From positions 1 to 9,528 of the forward strand of contig JAFDFV010000107.1 of the NCBI GenBank assembly GCA_019309665.1: DNA of 9,528 nt, written 5' to 3'. The position numbers and the translations under genes were made by a program. Shown one piece after another: positions 1 to 6,698 of the stretch. The notes beneath the pieces were generated by a model that saw nothing but the letters and a program-made list of their open reading frames with translations, had not been told where the DNA came from and did not search any database. Each line of letters begins with the position of its first letter. The first letter of the stretch is position 1. This DNA comes from Deltaproteobacteria bacterium (GTDB taxonomy: Bacteria > Desulfobacterota > Desulfobacteria > Desulfobacterales > ETH-SRB1).

Positions 1-999
1 TTTGAAAGTGCATTGGTGAATTTATTTATGGCTATGAACTATGTCGGCCTGGGTTCTCTCGAAGATGCCCTTGTAGAAGCCAGAAAGATTGACAACAAAT
101 TAAATATGTTCAATGCACAATATGAAGATGATAAAAAAAATGTTTACAGAGAAGATGCATTTATCCGTTTTTTAATGGGAGTCCTTTACGAAGCGGAAGG
201 AGAGATAAACGATGCATATATTTCCTGCTGGAAGGCTGAGAATATATATAAAAATGACTATATTAGAAACTATGGAGTGTCTCCGCCGGTTTTTCTGATT
301 GAGAATTTACTTACATTGTCCCGAGAATTGGATTTTCATGAAGAATTCAGGAAGATTCAAAATGAATATAATGACGTTTTGTTTATTAACCCGATTGAGA
401 AAAAAAGCCTGGCAGAGATATTTTTTATTCACTACAATGGCTTGGGGCCTGTAAAAGTTGAAGCATTTTTTCCAGTTCCAATGCCTGATAATTATGTGGC
501 AAAGATCGTTTATCCTGAGTTTAATAAAAGAAGATATCGAATTTCTAAAAGCAGGATTTATCTGGAAAATTTGAGTACCGGTCGTTCATATATTTTTGAA
601 ACGGAATTGATGGAAGATATAGCTTCCATTGCTGTAATGAATTTAAAAAACAGGATAAACAGAATTAAGGCAAAAGCCATTGCCAGGGCCACTGCAAAAT
701 ATCTAACAGCAAGGCAGGCTTATAAGGCTGCAAAGCGTCAGGGCGGCGAACTGCTTGGATTGTTAGTCCAAGCCGCAAGTCAAGCTGCAAGCTGGGCATC
801 GGAGCAGGCAGATGTTCGCCACTGGAGATTGCTGCCGGCAGAAATCAGGTTTGGAAGAATACTTATTCCTCCGGGAGAATATAAAGGGCGAATAGACTTT
901 GTGGATTCCAATCGTGCGGTTGTTATTTCAAAACAAATCCAAAATTTTACCGTGAAAAAACGTGAAAAAAAGTTTTTCATGTTTCGCACTGTAAATTAG
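1..999 (+). CDS. COG3014-like putative envelope protein, 5' end cut off by window
   Basis: The reading frame is already open at base 1, so the true start lies upstream; 332 residues are visible. The first visible part (about residues 1-90) contains an AMNYVGLG...ALVEARKIDNKL stretch and then FLMGVLYEAEGEINDAY, which read as tetratricopeptide-like helices. The C-terminal part has an ARATAKYL segment, then ADVRHWRLLPAEIRFGRILIPPGEY, the pattern I associate with the uncharacterised COG3014 family. Members are usually exported lipoproteins, but the N-terminus that would show a signal peptide is missing here. No enzymatic motif is visible. The next same-strand genes are two LPP20 lipoproteins and a murein transglycosylase, which suggests a role at the cell envelope; that is inference from neighbours. 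The gene ends at TAG 997-999, directly against an inverted-repeat element. COG3014 genes are often followed by an LpoB-like gene; none is seen here. Confidence 0.75.
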   Translation, partial: FESALVNLFMAMNYVGLGSLEDALVEARKIDNKLNMFNAQYEDDKKNVYREDAFIRFLMGVLYEAEGEINDAYISCWKAENIYKNDYIRNYGVSPPVFLIENLLTLSRELDFHEEFRKIQNEYNDVLFINPIEKKSLAEIFFIHYNGLGPVKVEAFFPVPMPDNYVAKIVYPEFNKRRYRISKSRIYLENLSTGRSYIFETELMEDIASIAVMNLKNRINRIKAKAIARATAKYLTARQAYKAAKRQGGELLGLLVQAASQAASWASEQADVRHWRLLPAEIRFGRILIPPGEYKGRIDFVDSNRAVVISKQIQNFTVKKREKKFFMFRTVN

Positions 1000-1209
1000 G
1001 TAACCGTTCACGGTTTACAGTTATCGGTTCACGGTTGAAAAAAACAGAAGGTAAAGGAGAATTATTGGGGTCCTCTGCTGCGCCCCATCAAATATTGCGG
1101 ATGCGAAAGAATTAATTCAAGAGTTGAAATCAATATCCAAAATGCTTCAATCGTTGCATAGTTTATTAAAAAAACTGTGAACTGTGAACCGACAACCGTG
1201 AACGGTTAC
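1000..1209. mobile_element. Inverted-repeat (MITE-like) element of about 210 bp
   Basis: The two ends are a perfect 16-bp inverted repeat: GTAACCGTTCACGGTT at 1000-1015 and its reverse complement at 1194-1209. A second inverted block lies just inside: TCGGTTCAC at 1024-1032 against GTGAACCGA at 1184-1192. Each arm is itself built from repeated GGTTCAC/CGGTT units. The interior holds the remnant of a four-helix-bundle gene but no transposase. It sits exactly between the stop of the COG3014-like gene and the ribosome binding site of the next gene, so it splits an otherwise tight gene row. It may be a non-autonomous mobile element, or repeats that flank an S23-type gene whose body was deleted. 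As RNA it would also form a long hairpin that could attenuate transcription into the next gene. Confidence 0.55.
1091..1180 (+). pseudogene. Remnant C-terminal helix of an S23/four-helix-bundle protein
   Basis: Read in frame to TGA at 1178-1180, this stretch gives NIADAKELIQELKSISKML followed by QSLHSLLKKL. The pattern matches the last helix of the four-helix-bundle (23S rRNA intervening-sequence, S23) family, which typically ends with an ELxxEL..I.KML..L..SL-type helix. There is no ATG or GTG in frame before the upstream TAA at 1052-1054, so only the tail is left. A purine-rich AAAGGAGA at 1053-1060 could be the relic of the original ribosome binding site, which would mean the gene body was deleted between that point and the last helix. 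The stop codon lies against the right inverted-repeat arm. The assignment rests on about 28 residues and is moderate at best. Confidence 0.45.
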
Positions 1210-1226
1210 TAAATTAGAATGGTTAT

Positions 1227-1233
1227 AGGGGAG
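1227..1233 (+). promoter_or_regulatory. Ribosome binding site selecting the TTG start at 1240
   Basis: AGGGGAG lies 6 bases before TTG 1240-1242. No ATG or GTG at this position gives a complete lipoprotein signal peptide, so this site supports the TTG start of the following gene. Confidence 0.6.
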
Positions 1234-1239
1234 TTTTAA

Positions 1240-2457
1240 TTGAGCGGATTTGCTAAACAATTATATTTGGCTGTTTTGTGTACAGTTCTCGTTTTAATAG
1301 TGGCTGGATGTTCTATCAGTCAGAGAACACATGAAGAAGAGATCCGGGCAAGAGCGAGTATGGCTTTTGATGGATTGAAAGCAGAAGAATCTGGAGAAGA
1401 AAGCACGGCTTATTCTAATGAGAGCAGGCAGGCAGGGCGTTCAAATCTGATTGAAGCGAAGGAAAATAAAACATTGCAAGTCAAGCAGGGGAAAAAGCCG
1501 GACTGGACAGACAAAGAAAGTGAGCTTTATCCTGCTTCAATGTATTTGACCGGCGTAGGATATGGCCCTGATCGCCAGTCAGCAGAAGATAAGGCCCGCT
1601 CCGAAATCGCCAAGATATTTTACAGCAATATTCATTCCCGCACCAGTATTTTTCAGGAATATTTGAAAACAACATCTAAAAGCAAAGAAAAAGTTACAGA
1701 ACTGTTCGACATTGAAGAGATTACCAAAGTGTCCACCCAGAAGGTCCTTTCCGGAGTTAGAATAGCCCAGGTCTTTCAGCAAACAAAACCGGATAATGTT
1801 TTTTATGCTCTTGCGGTTCTCGATCGGAAGCAATCAGCCATGATACTGAAATATAAGATTCAGGAGTTGGATATTGAAATCAGGAGGCTTATCCACAATG
1901 CAGAAAAAGAAGAGGACAAGCTTTCAAAAATAAAAATACTAAAGGAAGCTATTCAACAATATATACTGAGAGAGGCTTACGATGCAGAATTCAGGATCGT
2001 TAACAAATCCGGAAAAGGTGTTTCATCTGATACCGGTTTTAATGAGATTAAAAATCGTTTAACAACTATTCTGCTCAGGGATTTTCTTATTTTTCTTTCA
2101 GTCAAAGGCGACAGGGCAGCGGAAATTCACGAGGCTCTGGTTGAAGGGCTAAACAGACAAGGGTTTTCTATTTCTGAAGATTTTAACAAAGCAAGCGTTG
2201 TAGCCAGGGGTAATGTGGAAATAAGGCCTATTGAATTCGGAGCACAGGAGTGGAAATATGTCAGGTGGAGGGTATATTTTGATTTAATAGATCAGAAGGG
2301 AGGAGCTATATTTGGAAGTATCGGCAAAACCGGCAGAGAGGGCCATATTAACTTGTCTCAGGCTGAGGATCGCGCTGTTCTTAAAGTAAAAAAAATACTT
2401 ACAGCCGATATTGCTGATGATATAACTAAATACATTTTTTCTCAGCAGGTCAAGTAA
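1240..2457 (+). CDS. LPP20-family lipoprotein, 405 aa
   Basis: The TTG start is supported by AGGGGAG 6 bases upstream and by the complete signal peptide it yields: a hydrophobic stretch at residues 8-22 and a lipobox VAGC with the lipidated cysteine at residue 24. Residue 25 is Ser, not Asp, which favours outer-membrane sorting. A charged, low-complexity linker (about 30-85) leads to an LPP20 domain at about 87-200, marked by KKPDW, YLTGVGYG (102-109), a following SAEDKARSEIAK helix, and FYALAVLD before residue 196. Residues 205-245 look like a charged coiled coil. The C-terminal part (about 250-400, with WKYVRWRVYFDLID and FGSIGKTGREGHI) resembles long LPP20 lipoproteins of deltaproteobacteria, but I know no assigned function. 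No catalytic motif is seen; a structural or adaptor role in the periplasm is inference. A smaller LPP20 gene and an MltC-type transglycosylase follow on the same strand. Confidence 0.85.
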   Translation: MSGFAKQLYLAVLCTVLVLIVAGCSISQRTHEEEIRARASMAFDGLKAEESGEESTAYSNESRQAGRSNLIEAKENKTLQVKQGKKPDWTDKESELYPASMYLTGVGYGPDRQSAEDKARSEIAKIFYSNIHSRTSIFQEYLKTTSKSKEKVTELFDIEEITKVSTQKVLSGVRIAQVFQQTKPDNVFYALAVLDRKQSAMILKYKIQELDIEIRRLIHNAEKEEDKLSKIKILKEAIQQYILREAYDAEFRIVNKSGKGVSSDTGFNEIKNRLTTILLRDFLIFLSVKGDRAAEIHEALVEGLNRQGFSISEDFNKASVVARGNVEIRPIEFGAQEWKYVRWRVYFDLIDQKGGAIFGSIGKTGREGHINLSQAEDRAVLKVKKILTADIADDITKYIFSQQVK

Positions 2458-2522
2458 TCGGGTCATAGCTTCGGCCAATAGACAACTGCGCATGCTGTTT
2501 GTGAACCATACCTATCATGGGC

Positions 2523-2649
2523 AAAATTGATGATTGTCGATTGATGATTGATGATTGATGATTTGTGGAATCGCTTCGCTCTGTTTTTTTGTTATAAAAT
2601 TAATAGAATACCTTCAATCATAAATCGACAATCATAAATCATCAATTTT
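2523..2649. repeat. Inverted-repeat element with GATTGAT tandem units
   Basis: Two inverted blocks face each other. AAAATTGATGATT at 2523-2535 pairs with 2637-2649 (13/13), and GATTGTCGATT at 2532-2542 pairs with 2623-2633 (11/11). The left arm then runs into a tandem GATTGAT repeat, three and a half copies at 2539-2563. A wider 9-bp inverted pair, CTTCGGCCA at 2469-2477 and TGGCCGAAG at 2668-2676, encloses the element. Outside the inner arms a near-direct repeat occurs, GAACCATACCTA (2503-2514) and GAACCATGCCTA (2680-2691). No reading frame of note lies inside. It occupies nearly the whole 274-base gap between the two LPP20 lipoprotein genes, so it may be a small mobile element or a hairpin that separates their expression. 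Confidence 0.55.
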
Positions 2650-2720
2650 TTGTTTAATATAGTATAGTGGCCGAAGTTAGAACCATGCCTAAATAATCAT
2701 TATGTTCATTAACTCAAAAA

Positions 2721-2726
2721 AGGAGG
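2721..2726 (+). promoter_or_regulatory. Strong ribosome binding site, decides the start at 2732
   Basis: A full AGGAGG lies 5 bases before ATG 2732-2734. This favours that start over the in-frame ATG at 2702, which would add ten polar residues in front of a standard lipoprotein signal peptide. Confidence 0.8.
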
Positions 2727-2731
2727 TCACC

Positions 2732-3301
2732 ATGAAAACAAAAAGATTAATTATTGTGTTTGTTGTTCTTGCTTTGGGATTATTTATTGTCGCTGGTTGC
2801 GCAACAACTCCAACCATGGAAGCAAAAGGGCCGGATTGGATCTGGAAAGGAAGCGGCGCATTTGATGATGCAGAAACAGGGAAGCTCTTTTATGGAGTAG
2901 GTATTGCTTCCGGTATCAAGAACAAGGCTCTTGCCCGATCAGCAGCAGATGACCGTGCCAGGGCGGAAATAGCTAAAATTCTTGAGATATATGTCGCTGT
3001 TTTGGCCAAGGATTACATGGCCTCCACCACAGCCGGTGATATGTTGCTTTCTACGGAAGAACAACATGTTGAACAGGCACTGAAAACTTTTTCAAAAACC
3101 ACACTTCATGGAGCTATAATTGTCGATAGATGGATGGATCCTAATGATGGAACTTCCTATTCTCTATGCAAACTTGACCTTTTTGCTTTTAATGAGGCAC
3201 TTGATAAAAATAAAGAATTAAACAGCAAAGTTCGGGACTATGTGAGACAAAATTCTGAAAAACTTCACAAACAGCTCGAATTAATGGAACGGAAAGAATG
3301 A
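2732..3301 (+). CDS. Small LPP20-family lipoprotein, 189 aa
   Basis: The start at ATG 2732 follows a full AGGAGG and gives a textbook lipoprotein signal: MKTKR, a hydrophobic core to about residue 20, and lipobox VAGC with Cys23. Ala follows the Cys, consistent with outer-membrane sorting. The LPP20 domain fills most of the mature protein: PDW (34-36), LFYGVGIASG (52-61), the ARSAADDRARAEIAK helix (68-82) and SLCKLDL (144-150). The last 35 residues are a charged helix. It shares the PDW and Y-GVG signature with the larger lipoprotein upstream, so the two are divergent paralogues, the larger one having gained a coiled coil and C-terminal domain. Its stop overlaps the start of the MltC-like gene (ATGA), so the two are translationally coupled and may work together at the sacculus; that last step is inference. 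The molecular role of LPP20 domains in this lineage is not known to me. Confidence 0.85.
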   Translation: MKTKRLIIVFVVLALGLFIVAGCATTPTMEAKGPDWIWKGSGAFDDAETGKLFYGVGIASGIKNKALARSAADDRARAEIAKILEIYVAVLAKDYMASTTAGDMLLSTEEQHVEQALKTFSKTTLHGAIIVDRWMDPNDGTSYSLCKLDLFAFNEALDKNKELNSKVRDYVRQNSEKLHKQLELMERKE

Positions 3302-4470
3302 GAAGTCATCGGCTGGTAATATTTTTTGTCATGTTTTTTATATTTTCTGCAGCCTGTCCCTTATTTGCTCAAATGGATGATATGGAGAAGGAATTTTTCG
3401 AAGAAGTGGCAAAAATGGAGGGGGATTATAAGCAATTCGAAAAACAGGCTTTTGAAGAATTCCAGCGAGAAGTAAAAGCCATGTGGGAGGACTTTGTTGT
3501 CTCTACAAAAAAGGATTGGGTTGAATATTCCGAAGATAAGACCGGCAGAAGCCGTGTAGATTTTGAGGCAGGTGAAGTCTTGGTGGAAGTCGTAATACCA
3601 AAGGTAGAGGTTGATCGGGATCCGGATAGTTTAGATAAAAAACTTACAGAGGAAATTGAACGCCTCATCGTTGATAAAGGAAAAAACCGGGATTATGATT
3701 TGCCGCCAAAACCAGCAAAAGAAAAAAAGATTCCCCCTTCACCTCTTCTGACCTCGCCCGTGCTTGCCGGGCAATTAAAGAACAAAAAAGGCAACCCTGT
3801 TACAGAAAAAAACAAAAAAGAGTTTGCAAAGGAAATTGTAAAGACAAAACCTGTAATCAAGAAAGATGTGAAGACTGATAAAGGAGATATGGTCAGAGTG
3901 CAGGTTAAATTTTTGCTTGTACCTGATCATATTCGGATTCGCGCAGAAAGATATCTCGATAATGTCCGCCAACAGGCTGAAAGATTTTCTATCTCTGTTC
4001 CGCTTGCCTTTGCCGTTATTCATACTGAGTCATATTTCAATCCAAAGGCAACAAGCCATGTGCCCGCCTACGGGCTAATGCAGCTTGTGCCGAGATCCGG
4101 TGGCTGGGATGCTTACAAATATGTTTATGGTTATGGCAAGGAGCTTTCTTCTGATTATCTTTATGATTCAGATAATAATATAGAACTGGGCTGCGCTTAC
4201 CTTGGACTTATAAAAAATCGCTATTTCAGGAAGATCCAAAATGCGGACAATGCTCTATATTGTGCAATTGCTTCGTATAATACAGGGGCAGGGAACCTCA
4301 GCAGGGCACTCTGTGGAAAGAAACAGATAGGTTGCGCCGTTGATAGGGTTAATACCATGAAACCTGACGAGCTTTATGTTTATCTTAGAAAAAATCTACA
4401 TCATCAGGAGACACGGGATTATTTAAAAAGAGTTTCCGAACGTATGAAGCTCTATAAAGAGTGGGAATAG
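3298..4470 (+). CDS. mltC: MltC-like membrane-bound lytic murein transglycosylase, 390 aa
   Basis: Lytic transglycosylases cut the MurNAc-GlcNAc bond of peptidoglycan, leaving 1,6-anhydroMurNAc ends. Residues 1-24 are a signal peptide, with likely cleavage after LFA before Gln25. Residues 26-105 match the MltC N-terminal domain (DUF3393), including KKDWVEYSEDKTGRSRVDFE. A Lys/Pro-rich linker (about 127-200) connects to the C-terminal SLT catalytic domain. Its landmarks are AVIHTESYFNPKATS with catalytic Glu244, YGLMQL (258-263) and AIASYNTGAGN (323-333). E. coli MltC is 359 residues and a lipoprotein; this protein is somewhat longer and lacks a good lipobox (SAAC at 17-20 is poor), so it may be soluble in the periplasm. 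The ATG overlaps the upstream lipoprotein stop by 4 bases. The 3' end overlaps the convergent oxidoreductase gene by 19 bases. Confidence 0.9.
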   Translation: MRSHRLVIFFVMFFIFSAACPLFAQMDDMEKEFFEEVAKMEGDYKQFEKQAFEEFQREVKAMWEDFVVSTKKDWVEYSEDKTGRSRVDFEAGEVLVEVVIPKVEVDRDPDSLDKKLTEEIERLIVDKGKNRDYDLPPKPAKEKKIPPSPLLTSPVLAGQLKNKKGNPVTEKNKKEFAKEIVKTKPVIKKDVKTDKGDMVRVQVKFLLVPDHIRIRAERYLDNVRQQAERFSISVPLAFAVIHTESYFNPKATSHVPAYGLMQLVPRSGGWDAYKYVYGYGKELSSDYLYDSDNNIELGCAYLGLIKNRYFRKIQNADNALYCAIASYNTGAGNLSRALCGKKQIGCAVDRVNTMKPDELYVYLRKNLHHQETRDYLKRVSERMKLYKEWE

Positions 4471-6221
4471 GGTTTATCCCAACCGCGAATATTGTAATAA
4501 TCCTTCAGCATAGCCTTGAGTTCTTTTTCTTTAATGCTGTGACCTGTTTTGAGCATTTTTTTATACAAGCATTGCGGAAGGTTGTCATCTTCCGGCTTTA
4601 GACCTTCGCGTATATTAAATTTGCGAACTATGTTTGAAATTTCTGCCGCACTTTTTTTAAGATAAGTTTTATCTCCATTCAGTCCCGTCGTTGCGTTAAT
4701 TATTTGACCTATCCTTTTCCAGGGATACAGGTCTCTGTAAAATCTGCATAAAATCAGGGCATCAAACAGGGTTAGGCGATCTTCAAAGTCAACAAGGAGC
4801 TTAGCCTTTCCTTGTATAATTTCAGGATCGATCAATCCGGTTAGTTCCGGATTATGAAAGGTTGCCCTTAAGTGACATGCGCCTCTGTCGGAAGTTGCAA
4901 ATGCAAGTCCGCAGCCTTTTAGAACTCTTGGATCATAACCGGGCAGCTCTAAACCCTTCACATGAACAGCTATGTCTTCCATGTCCCATTCTTTTGCAGC
5001 ATGTCTGATTCCTCTTGCAAGGATATCACCTATGTCTTTTCTTTTAGCAATTTTTTTTAAAAGATCGGCTATTGCATCTACATTCCCATAGTCTATTTCA
5101 AAATCTATTTTTTTATTTTTTGCAGCCTCGATTGTAAATCCGCAGAGATTACCTGCCGTAATTGTATCCATTCCCATTCTGTCGCAGATATCATTTAAAT
5201 AGGCGATTTCTTCAATACTGTCTATCATGCATATGCCGCCAAAGGCATAAATAGTTTCATATTCCGGCCCCTCCAGCTTAAGCCCTGCGTGACGGCCGTT
5301 TAGGACAGTAGTCCTTCTACCGCATGCTATAAAGCATTTTGGGCAGGCATGAGGTTCAACTCTGCATTGCTTATGAAGAGCTTCAGCGCTGATGTTCGGC
5401 CATTTGTCATAGAATCCTTCAGACCAGTATTTTGTAGGAAACGCTTTGGCCTTATTTATTATTTTGACCATACTTGGAGTTCCCCAGGATTTGTAGGTAC
5501 GAACAGAAGGGCTGTCCTTTGCTTCTAAGGCTATTTGTTTTGAAAGCTTTATTACTTTTTCTTTGTCAAACAGAGACCTCCTCTTATCGCCTTTAAATAC
5601 AATTGCCTTGAGCTTTTTTGAACCCATGACTGTTCCAACTCCTGTCCTTCCTGCAGAATGCCAGTAGTTGTTTTGAATGACCGCAAATCGGACAAGATTC
5701 TCCGCTGCCGGCCCGATTACTATGGAGCCGCATTTATCTTTATCCTGAGCCTTGTGCCCGAATCGTTTGTTTACCATGTCTTCAGTTTCAAATGTGTCCA
5801 GACCCCAGATATCGCCGGCGTCATGAAAAACAGCTCCTTTGGGATGAATTTCAAGAACAGAGGGCCTGTCATTTTTTCCTGTTATAACTATGGCGTCAAA
5901 ACCTGTTGAATCTATAGCTTCCGGGACTTTACCTCCGGCGTAGGACTCAGAGTAGAATCCTGTCTGGGGCGATTTGGTAAAAACTCCATACCTGCATGAC
6001 CCCCATATAATGCTGCCTGTAACAGGTCCGGTTGCAAAAATCAGGCAGTTGGCAGAGGAAAGAGGATCTACGCCCTCAGGGTTCAGCTTATATAAAAAAT
6101 ATGAAGCCAGCCCCTTTCCTCCCAAGTATTTAATGAAGATTTCATCCTTTATAGGGACAATACTATATTTTTTATTTGTAAGATCAATTTTCAGCAGTCT
6201 GCCGTAAAAACCGTCCATCAT
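4452..6221 (-). CDS. Tungsten-type aldehyde:ferredoxin oxidoreductase, 589 aa
   Basis: This family oxidises aldehydes to carboxylic acids with ferredoxin as electron acceptor, using a bis-pterin tungsten (or molybdenum) cofactor and one [4Fe-4S] cluster. The full family length is present. The N-terminal domain has the YLGGKGL pterin-binding motif (32-38), CRYGVFTKSPQTGFYSE (76-92) and GRTGVGTVMGSKKLKAI (191-207). The cluster ligands are all visible: Cys293, Cys296 and Cys300 in HACPKCFIAC, and Cys492 in DALILC. LEGPEYET (317-323), DRMGMDTITAGNLCG (347-361) and GYDPR...CGLAFATSDRGACHLRA (428-453) are further family blocks. Two adjacent ATGs exist (6221 and 6218); the second has better spacing from an AGGA. 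No ferredoxin, MoaD-like or tungsten-uptake gene lies nearby, so substrate and partner cannot be read from context. The protein has no signal peptide and should be cytoplasmic. It could belong to any AOR subfamily (AOR, FOR, GOR-like). Confidence 0.92.
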   Translation of the reverse strand: MMDGFYGRLLKIDLTNKKYSIVPIKDEIFIKYLGGKGLASYFLYKLNPEGVDPLSSANCLIFATGPVTGSIIWGSCRYGVFTKSPQTGFYSESYAGGKVPEAIDSTGFDAIVITGKNDRPSVLEIHPKGAVFHDAGDIWGLDTFETEDMVNKRFGHKAQDKDKCGSIVIGPAAENLVRFAVIQNNYWHSAGRTGVGTVMGSKKLKAIVFKGDKRRSLFDKEKVIKLSKQIALEAKDSPSVRTYKSWGTPSMVKIINKAKAFPTKYWSEGFYDKWPNISAEALHKQCRVEPHACPKCFIACGRRTTVLNGRHAGLKLEGPEYETIYAFGGICMIDSIEEIAYLNDICDRMGMDTITAGNLCGFTIEAAKNKKIDFEIDYGNVDAIADLLKKIAKRKDIGDILARGIRHAAKEWDMEDIAVHVKGLELPGYDPRVLKGCGLAFATSDRGACHLRATFHNPELTGLIDPEIIQGKAKLLVDFEDRLTLFDALILCRFYRDLYPWKRIGQIINATTGLNGDKTYLKKSAAEISNIVRKFNIREGLKPEDDNLPQCLYKKMLKTGHSIKEKELKAMLKDYYNIRGWDKPYSHSL

Positions 6222-6263
6222 AATTTCCTGTCTTCAGTTGAATAATCTATAAATTAATCGTAT

Positions 6264-6380
6264 TATCAGAAATTTGAAAACTCAAAAGTAACTTGTTAAC
6301 AATTAGAGGTGGCGGGCACTTAAATTTAAATGCCCGCTGCCTCATGTTAATCTCATAATTGAGTTTTCAAATTTCTGATA
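6264..6380. mobile_element. 117-bp near-palindrome with 22-bp perfect arms (MITE-like)
   Basis: The outer arms are a perfect 22-bp inverted repeat, 6264-6285 (begins TATCAGAAAT, ends ACTCAA) against 6359-6380. Further in, GAGG (6306-6309) pairs with CCTC (6340-6343) and GCGGGCA (6312-6318) with TGCCCGC (6331-6337). The loop contains the self-complementary TTAAATTTAA. The element is flanked by GTAT on both sides (6260-6263 and 6381-6384), which could be a 4-bp target duplication; alternatively TA at the very ends would fit an IS630/mariner-type target. No protein is encoded. It lies about 40 bases upstream of the oxidoreductase start, and reading outward each arm carries a TTGAGT that could act as a -35 box (for the oxidoreductase, TACGAT follows 17 bases later); that promoter idea is weak. 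Confidence 0.65.
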
Positions 6381-6405
6381 GTATTCAATATTGAATTTGA
6401 AAAAT

Positions 6406-6603
6406 TTACAAACTCCGCTCGCGAGAAATACGGGCCAGGATTTTTCCAATTAACGAGCATTCAAGACCAAAAGGAAGATAGCCCGCATAACCAAGAACAG
6501 GCATTTCGAACACTTGAAATCGTTGAACAAATGGAACGTTGTATATCCATTTTGCCAAGCTGAAGTAGTTCCACCCGGAGATTGAGAAAATCGTATATTT
6601 TTT
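6406..6603 (-). pseudogene. C-terminal remnant of an integral membrane protein
   Basis: On the minus strand 65 codons are open between an in-frame TGA (6604-6606) and TAA (6406-6408). They read like real protein: SGWNYFSLAKWIYNVPFV, QRFQVFEMP, then VLGYAGYLPFGLECSLIG. The aromatic, Pro/Gly-rich pattern with a GYLPFGLEC block resembles the last membrane segments of an uncharacterised bacterial membrane protein that I cannot name. No ATG start is in frame. The upstream stop falls next to a run of seven A/T bases (6598-6604), and the sequence just upstream continues in another frame (KTYAKDLKKI), so a frameshift in the homopolymer is likely. The gene seems to have lost its 5' part, perhaps in the same event that left the antitoxin and ABC fragments to its right. 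Confidence 0.45.
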
Positions 6604-6698
6604 TCAAATCTTTTGCATAGGTTTTGCAAAAAGGGATTTTATCTACTAAAAGGATATTTATCTTATATTTGTCAATATGTGTTAAAAGGGTGATCATT

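Noticed and set aside
1055..1180. A complete small gene in the first intergenic element
   Set aside because: No ATG, GTG or TTG start is in frame, and residues before NIAD do not look like the family; only the last helix is recognisable.
2539..2563. Short tandem GATTGAT units as a possible CRISPR or iteron array
   Set aside because: The unit is 7 bases, there are only three and a half copies with no spacers, and no Cas or replication gene is near; it is part of an inverted-repeat arm.
2702..2731. Upstream ATG start for the small LPP20 lipoprotein
   Set aside because: The extension is polar, would bury AGGAGG inside the coding region, and precedes a complete signal peptide starting at 2732.
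3346..3360. Lipoprotein signal (SAAC at residues 17-20) in the MltC-like protein
   Set aside because: The -3 position is Ser and not Leu or another typical lipobox residue, and a good signal peptidase I site (LFA before Gln25) follows.
6306..6343. GC-rich hairpin as a standalone rho-independent terminator
   Set aside because: No T-run follows the stem on either strand, no intact gene ends here, and the stem is the core of a larger palindromic element.
6461..6697. A 78-codon open frame on the minus strand in the debris region
   Set aside because: Only its middle (KTYAKDLKKI) looks coding; the downstream protein-like signal is in a different frame, so this open frame is a mosaic and not a gene.
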